Shown here: one piece after another, positions 33,736 through 37,981 of the stretch | Layout of the letters: every line of letters begins with the position of its first letter | Position numbering within the stretch: position 1 is the stretch's first letter | Source: Lysobacteraceae bacterium | GTDB lineage: Bacteria > Pseudomonadota > Gammaproteobacteria > Xanthomonadales > Ahniellaceae | Direction: 5' to 3' | Assembly (NCBI GenBank): GCA_002995625.1 | Contig: PVBP01000023.1 | Coordinates: forward strand, 1 to 37,981 | Length of the DNA: 37,981 bases | Made by a program: the position numbers and the translations under genes | The notes under the pieces: generated by a model | What the model was told of the DNA's origin: nothing | Seen by the model: the letters and a program-made list of their open reading frames with translations, nothing else | Databases searched by the model: none

Positions 33736-34878
33736 ATGTTCCTGCAGATCCACACCCTCACCGCCTACCCCGCCAGCCTGCTGAACCGCGATGACGCGGG
33801 CCTGGCCAAGCGCATTCCCTTCGGCAACGCCGTTCGGCTGCGTGTGTCGTCGCAGTGCCTGAAGCGGCACTGGCGCGAGGATCTCGCGCCCCGGCTCCCC
33901 GAGTTGCCCGACGGCCAACGCACCCGCTCCTTCTTCACCCGCACCGTGCTGCCGCGCGCCATCGCCGCGGGCGTGCCACAGGCGATTGCCGAAGCGCTGA
34001 TCGAACCGCTGGCAAAGGCAGTCATCGATGGCGGGGTCAAGGACGGCGGCGACCTCAACCAGCCGGTGTTGTTCGGCCTGCGCGAGGCTGACTACTTCGT
34101 GCAGGTGCTGCGCGAGGCGAGCCAAGCCGCTGACCCGAAAAAGGCGCTGGAGGAGCGTCTGAAGGCCAAGGAAGAAAAGGACAACCTGAAGGCGATGAGC
34201 AAGTCGGCCGCTGGCCTCACCGCCGCGCTCTTCGGCCGCATGGTCACCTCCGATCTGCTGGCCCGCGTCGATGCCCCGGCGCATGTGGCGCATGCCTTCA
34301 CCGTGCATGCGGCCAGCACCGAGATGGACTACTTCACGGTGGTGGACGACCTCAACCGCGACGACGAGACCGGCGCGGCCCACGCCAATCAGTCCGAGCT
34401 CGGCGCCGGCTTGTACTACGGCTATGTGGCGGTGGATGTGCCGCTGCTGGTCTCCAACCTCACCGGCTGCGAGGCGAAGGACTGGCAGGGCCAGGACGGC
34501 AGCACCGCCCGACGCGTGCTGGAGGCCCTGATCGACAGCATCCTGCGCCAGAGCCCGGGCGCGAAGAAAGGCAGTACCGCGCCCTATGCCTGGGCCGATG
34601 CGCTCTTCCTCGAAGTCGGACGCAGCCAGCCTCGATCCCTCTCCAACGCGTTCCTCGACGCCCTCCGAGCCGATGGCAAGTCCGACCTCCGCAACGCGGC
34701 CCTGAGCCGCATGGCCACCTACGTGAAGCAGCTCGACGACATGTATGGAAGCGCTGCCGAAGGCGAAGTGCGCCTGCTTTCGACCTCGCTGGAGCAGCCT
34801 GCCCACCTGCCGCCGAAGCAGCCGGTTCCGCAGACGGTACGCCAGGCGCTGGATGCCCTCTTCGGCGCGACGGCCTGA
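33736..34878 (+). CDS. casC: Cascade backbone subunit Cas7e (Cse4/CasC)
   Basis: The 380-residue RAMP protein assembles as six copies along the crRNA. It begins MFLQIHTLTAYPASLLNRDDAGLAKRIPFG, where NRD and KR are strongly conserved in Cas7e, and continues with RLRVSSQCLKRHWRED. A charged helical part (KKALEERLKAKEEKDNLKAM, about residues 136-155) and the thumb-like region GAAHANQSELGAGLYYGYVAVD follow. It is close to the E. coli length (363). AAGGAG lies ten bases before the ATG, a strong ribosome site that fits its high copy number in the complex. Confidence 0.96.
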   Translation: MFLQIHTLTAYPASLLNRDDAGLAKRIPFGNAVRLRVSSQCLKRHWREDLAPRLPELPDGQRTRSFFTRTVLPRAIAAGVPQAIAEALIEPLAKAVIDGGVKDGGDLNQPVLFGLREADYFVQVLREASQAADPKKALEERLKAKEEKDNLKAMSKSAAGLTAALFGRMVTSDLLARVDAPAHVAHAFTVHAASTEMDYFTVVDDLNRDDETGAAHANQSELGAGLYYGYVAVDVPLLVSNLTGCEAKDWQGQDGSTARRVLEALIDSILRQSPGAKKGSTAPYAWADALFLEVGRSQPRSLSNAFLDALRADGKSDLRNAALSRMATYVKQLDDMYGSAAEGEVRLLSTSLEQPAHLPPKQPVPQTVRQALDALFGATA

Positions 34879-34890
34879 GGTGGGGGCGAC

Positions 34891-35604
34891 ATGGACGTGC
34901 TGCTGCTGCGCTTCGACGCGCCCCTGATGAGCTTCGGCGCCGTGGTGGTGGACCAGAACCACCCGATCTGGCGATTTCCGGGCGCAGCCATGCTCACCGG
35001 GCTGCTTGGCAACGCCCTCGGCTGGGACCATCGAGATGCCGACCGACTGCATGCCCTGCAGGATCGCCTGCGATTTGCCGCGCGGTGGGACGCTGAACCG
35101 GAGCGGCTGCCCGACTATCAGACCGTGGATCTGGGTCAGGACTTCCTGACGGACACCGGGTGGACCACTCGAGGACATCGAGAAGACCGCAAGGGTGGCA
35201 GCGCCGGCACCGGCACCCATATCCGCTACCGCGACCACTGGGCCAATGGCGTGGCCACGGTGGCCCTGGCGCTCGATGGCGATGGCGAGCCCAACCTCGA
35301 TGCCCTGGAACAGGCCCTGCGCTTTCCCGCCCGGCCGCTGTTCCTCGGCCGCAAGCCCTGCTTGCCCGCGGGCCCCTTGCTGCTGGGACGCCGCGAGGCA
35401 GAGGGGGTGCGGGCCGCGCTTGCCGCCGAGCCGCTCGCCGATATCGGCCCGCGCCGCCGGCCTGAGCGGATTCCTGCGCTCTGGCCGCTCGATGAGGGGC
35501 CGGGCCCCCACGCCGAGGAGCGTTACGACCTGCGCGACTGGCGGAACAACATCCACCGGGGGTCGCGGCGCTACGCCGTGGGTCTGCTGGAGGCCACGGC
35601 ATGA
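34891..35604 (+). CDS. casD: Cascade subunit Cas5e (CasD)
   Basis: The 237-residue RAMP protein caps the 5' handle of the crRNA. The N-terminus MDVLLLRFDAPLMSFG and the early WRFPGAAMLTGLLGNALGWDHRD (about 30-52) match the Cas5e pattern, and RPLFLGRKPCLPAGPLLLG (about 150-168) is the conserved FLGRK region. Length is close to E. coli CasD (224). It starts 12 bases after cas7e with a G-rich site (GGTGGGGG) before the ATG, and its stop overlaps cas6e. Confidence 0.95.
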   Translation: MDVLLLRFDAPLMSFGAVVVDQNHPIWRFPGAAMLTGLLGNALGWDHRDADRLHALQDRLRFAARWDAEPERLPDYQTVDLGQDFLTDTGWTTRGHREDRKGGSAGTGTHIRYRDHWANGVATVALALDGDGEPNLDALEQALRFPARPLFLGRKPCLPAGPLLLGRREAEGVRAALAAEPLADIGPRRRPERIPALWPLDEGPGPHAEERYDLRDWRNNIHRGSRRYAVGLLEATA

Positions 35605-36299
35605 GCGGCCTGCATCTCGTGCGCATCCCCGTCGATCCCCCGCGCCTGCTGCGCTTTGCCCACGATCACGGGATCTCGCAGGAGGACCAAACCCTGGGCT
35701 ACACGCTGCACGCCTGGTTCGCGGCCCTGTTCGGAGCACAGGCGCCCAAGCCCTTCCGCTATCTGGCGCGGCGCGGCGAAGTGCTGGGCTATGCCCGCCT
35801 GCCCGCCGCCGAACTGCTGGCGCAGGCGCAGGCGTTTGCCTCTCCCCAGGCCTGGGCGGCCCTGGATGCCGGAGGCGTGGCGAGCAAGCCCATGCCCGAC
35901 GAATGGCGAAGCGGCCAGCGCCTGCGGCTCGAGGTGCTGGCCTGCCCGGTCTCGCGCAAGGATGACGAGGAGAAGGACGTGTACCTGCGGACGCTCGACC
36001 GGATGGGCGAGCACGCGCCACCTCGCGCCGAGGTCTACGGCCAGTGGTTCGCGGCCCAGTGGGGTGAAGCCATCCAGCTGCAGCAGATCGAACTGCTCGG
36101 CATGAGTACCCGCAGCCCGCTGCTGCGCCGCTCGCGCAAGAGCGGCAACCAACTGCGCCAGGTGGAGCGCCCGCAGACCCTGTTCGGCGCGGATGCCGTG
36201 GTGCATGACGGCAGGGCCTTTGCGGAGAAGCTGGCCCGCGGCATTGGCCGCCACCGCGCCTTCGGTTTCGGCATGGTGCTGCTTGCCCCGCCCCGATGA
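35601..36299 (+). CDS. casE: CRISPR RNA endonuclease Cas6e (CasE)
   Basis: The 232-residue protein cuts the pre-crRNA at the base of each repeat hairpin and stays on the 3' end. His37 in LGYTLHAWFAALFG aligns by eye with the catalytic His of the E. coli protein (YQLHQGLWHLF), and the C-terminal glycine-rich loop GIGRHRAFGFGMVLLAP is present. It is about 30 residues longer than the E. coli protein (199), with extra length in the middle (around 60-130). The ATG overlaps the cas5e stop and its own stop overlaps the cas1 start, both as ATGA. The repeats in the array have the hairpin it needs. Confidence 0.95.
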   Translation: MSGLHLVRIPVDPPRLLRFAHDHGISQEDQTLGYTLHAWFAALFGAQAPKPFRYLARRGEVLGYARLPAAELLAQAQAFASPQAWAALDAGGVASKPMPDEWRSGQRLRLEVLACPVSRKDDEEKDVYLRTLDRMGEHAPPRAEVYGQWFAAQWGEAIQLQQIELLGMSTRSPLLRRSRKSGNQLRQVERPQTLFGADAVVHDGRAFAEKLARGIGRHRAFGFGMVLLAPPR

Positions 36300-37195
36300 G
36301 CCCCACTCCCGGCCTGATGCATGGGCGGCTGGGCCTCGCCGCCTCGCGCATTCCGCATGCCGACCGCCACGGCCTGCTGTGGCTGGAGTACGGCAAGCTC
36401 TCGGTGGAGGACGGCACGTTGCGCTTCATCGCCGCCCAGAGCGAGACGCTGGACGCAGGCGACCATGCCATCCCTTACCAAGCCGTCTCGATGATCCTGC
36501 TCGGGCCGGGCACCAGCCTGACGCAGGACGTGCTGCGGCTGTGCGCCCGCCACGGCACGCTGATCGCCGCCGTGGGCGAGGGCGGGGTCAAGAGCTACAC
36601 GGCACCGCCGATGGGTCAAGGCCGCTCGGACGTGGCCCGCGCCCATGCCGCGCGCTGGGCTGACCCGAGGCAGCGCCTCGACACGGCCCGCCGCCTCTAT
36701 GCGTGGCGGTTCGGCAGGGTGTTGCCGCACCGCGACATCGAAACCCTCCGTGGCATCGAAGGCGCCCGCATCAAGGAAAGCTACAGGCTGGTCGCCCACC
36801 GCTTCGGCATCGAGTGGCGAGGGCGCCGCTACGACCGCGCCAACCCGAACGCCGCGGACTTGCCCAATCAGGCGCTCAATCACGCCGCGACCTTTGTCGA
36901 GGCCGCCGCCGATCTCGCGGTCGCCGCCGTCGGTGCATTGCCGCCGCTGGGATTCATCCACGAGGATTCGAGCAACGCCTTCACGCTCGACCTGGCGGAC
37001 CTGTACCGCGTTGACATCACCATGCCTCTCGCCTTCGCCGCGGTGCGCGCTCTCCAGGACGGCAAGATCGACAACCTGGAACGCGGCCTTCGAAAGCAAG
37101 CGGCCCGTTCGTTCCGCCAGCAGAAGCTGATCCCCCGCATGATCGATCAGGTACGGAAGCTCTTCGATGTCGATGACAGTGGTGGTGACGCGTAA
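36296..37195 (+). CDS. cas1: CRISPR integrase Cas1 (type I-E)
   Basis: The 299-residue protein joins Cas2 to insert new spacers next to the leader. The metal-binding triad of Cas1 is visible: Glu155 in LRGIEGARIKESY, His222 in LGFIHEDSS and Asp235 in LDLADLYRVD. The spacing His to Asp (13) equals that in E. coli (His208, Asp221). The N-terminus is of the short I-E form. Nothing suggests inactivation, so adaptation should be possible. It overlaps cas6e by four bases and cas2 by 29 bases. The ATG at 36317 is a possible second start. Confidence 0.97.
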   Translation: MSPTPGLMHGRLGLAASRIPHADRHGLLWLEYGKLSVEDGTLRFIAAQSETLDAGDHAIPYQAVSMILLGPGTSLTQDVLRLCARHGTLIAAVGEGGVKSYTAPPMGQGRSDVARAHAARWADPRQRLDTARRLYAWRFGRVLPHRDIETLRGIEGARIKESYRLVAHRFGIEWRGRRYDRANPNAADLPNQALNHAATFVEAAADLAVAAVGALPPLGFIHEDSSNAFTLDLADLYRVDITMPLAFAAVRALQDGKIDNLERGLRKQAARSFRQQKLIPRMIDQVRKLFDVDDSGGDA

Positions 37196-37481
37196 CGTCT
37201 CGGACCGCGCTCGTGGCTTCCTCGCCGGGGCGATGCTCGAGTTGGCGCCGGGCGTGTACAGCGCGCCTCGCATCTCTCCCGCGGTGCGTGACCGGCTGTG
37301 GACCGTGCTCGAGGAATGGTTCCCCAACGAGCGCGACGCGTCGGTCGTGATGCTCTGGCAGGAACGGGACGTTCCCGGTGGCCAGGCCGTTCGAACGCTC
37401 GGAAGCCCGCCCGTCGCACTGGTGGAAGTGGATGGGCTGCTGCTCGCGAGGCAGCAGCGTCAAAGGCCGTCCGCTCTTTGA
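37167..37481 (+). CDS. cas2: CRISPR adaptation protein Cas2 (type I-E)
   Basis: The 104-residue protein forms the central dimer of the Cas1-Cas2 integrase. MSMTVVVTRNVSDRARGFLA compares well with the start of the E. coli protein (MSMLVVVTENVPPRLRG), and LELAPGVYSAPRI continues the family pattern, which supports ATG at 37167 rather than the second ATG at 37173. The gene lies 29 bases inside the end of cas1. Its last codons (CCGCTCTTTGA) double as the start of the leader, see the separate entry. Confidence 0.96.
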   Translation: MSMTVVVTRNVSDRARGFLAGAMLELAPGVYSAPRISPAVRDRLWTVLEEWFPNERDASVVMLWQERDVPGGQAVRTLGSPPVALVEVDGLLLARQQRQRPSAL

Positions 37482-37523
37482 AAACCCGCTTTCCCTCGCT
37501 TGGTCAAGCGTTTAGGATCTAGG
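37482..37523 (+). promoter_or_regulatory. CRISPR leader (short) with IHF-like motif
   Basis: Only 42 bases separate the cas2 stop from the first repeat. GCTCTTTGAAAA at 37473-37484 straddles the stop and resembles the GCTCTTTAACA block of E. coli I-E leaders, as I remember it. The inverted repeat CGCTTG-GT-CAAGCG lies at 37497-37510. Positions 37502-37514 read GGTCAAGCGTTTA, which fits the IHF consensus WATCAANNNNTTR except for its first two bases, 10 bases from repeat 1. In E. coli, IHF bent DNA just upstream of repeat 1 guides integration; a similar role here is inference. Confidence 0.6.
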
Positions 37524-37981
37524 GTCTCCCCCGCGCACGCGGGGATCGACCCTCGGGATCGACCTCGAAGCCCTGGCCCGAGACGTCTCCCCCGCGCACG
37601 CGGGGATCGACCCCCGGTCCAGATCCGGCCACGCGGCGATAGATGGTCTCCCCCGCGCACGCGGGGATCGACCCCGGCGCAGGTTGTCGCGCTGCGCAAG
37701 ATCTTCGTCTCCCCCGCGCACGCGGGGATCGACCGCGACGGGTCGCGCACGGTCCACAGCAGCAGCTGTCTCCCCCGCGCACGCGGGGATCGACCTCTGC
37801 TGCCCGACCTTTACAACGCGCTCGACGTGTCTCCCCCGCGCACGCGGGGATCGACCCAGGTAAGAGCCCGGCTCTGTGATCGTCGCGATGTCTCCCCCGC
37901 GCACGCGGGGATCGACCTCTGACCGCGCTCGCGCGCATGCTCGCCGTGCGGTCTCCCCCGCGCACGCGGGGATCGACCCGT
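37524..37981 (+). CRISPR. Type I-E CRISPR array, eight repeats visible, continuing past the window
   Basis: Identical 28-base repeats start at 37524, 37585, 37646, 37707, 37768, 37829, 37890 and 37951, an exact 61-base period, so the spacers are 33 bases by this count (or 32 if a 29th base is assigned to the repeat). The repeat begins GTCTCCCCCGCG and ends CGGGGATCGACC; CCCCGCG and CGCGGGG around CA form the hairpin that Cas6e recognises. The shape matches type I-E repeats (compare GAGTTCCCCGCGCCAGCGGGGATAAACC in E. coli by its central part). All seven full spacers differ. No repeat shows degeneracy, so the visible part is leader-proximal. Apparent proteins here (SPAHAGID or IPACAGET repeats) are artefacts. 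Confidence 0.99.

Noticed and set aside
33688-36471. 927-residue minus-strand frame opposite cse2 to cas1
   Set aside because: It crosses five cas genes with proper starts and overlaps; it is a GC-driven shadow.
29012-37481. A new or hybrid CRISPR-Cas subtype
   Set aside because: Gene order, gene set and motifs are those of a complete standard type I-E locus; no extra gene is inserted and no catalytic residue is missing.
37460-37965. Open frames on both strands with repeating VSPAHAGIDP or RSIPACAGET peptides
   Set aside because: They are translations of the CRISPR array. The 28-base repeat read in different frames gives these peptides, a well-known annotation artefact.

Overview
This is a very GC-rich bacterial chromosome segment, most likely from the Xanthomonadales/Lysobacterales branch of Gammaproteobacteria. 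The basis is gene order: pcnB-folK-panB-panC-panD-pgi, bamC-dapA next to gcvR and a PhoH gene, and phoB-phoR-ppk-ppx are, from general knowledge, groupings typical of that order. Two large secreted proteases, one ending in a short FRDGFEP-type tail, also fit a secretion-rich member of the group. No species can be named from the sequence alone.

Layout. Positions 1-406 hold no gene, only two copies of a short inverted-repeat element inside a larger direct duplication. Positions 407-6345 (minus strand) carry pantothenate, folate, RNA polyadenylation and sugar-phosphate genes, with two terminator-like hairpins between panC and panD. A tRNA-Glu(CUC) with a good sigma70-type promoter follows (6382-6510) and probably reads through into fdxA, a 7Fe ferredoxin. 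Next come bamC-dapA (minus), gcvR and phoH (plus), an outer-membrane barrel gene (minus, with its own terminator), thiD, and a coupled pair made of a small exported protein and a secreted HExxH protease. On the minus strand lie an NAD-type isocitrate dehydrogenase, an AhpD-like protein, a glutaredoxin and a 1104-residue subtilase. From 21358 to 28636 (plus) run bepA and the phosphate/polyphosphate block phoB-phoR-ppk-ppx, the last three with overlapping reading frames.

From about 28.64 kb the character changes. After a 375-base gap without a gene, a complete type I-E CRISPR-Cas locus occupies the rest: cas3, cas8e (cse1), cse2, cas7e, cas5e, cas6e, cas1, cas2, a compact leader, and an array of at least eight identical 28-base repeats with a 61-base period that runs off the window end. 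Most cas genes overlap or nearly abut, implying one operon. The leader is only 42 bases long; it contains an IHF-like motif 10-22 bases before the first repeat and overlaps a conserved-looking motif in the end of cas2.

I found no clearly new system. The CRISPR locus is a standard type I-E set by gene content and motifs. The points most worth a second look are its very short leader, the variable base just after each repeat, spacers that read as open protein frames, the protease/small-protein pair, the subtilase tail, the mobile-looking repeats at the left edge, and a possible small RNA between panC and panD.
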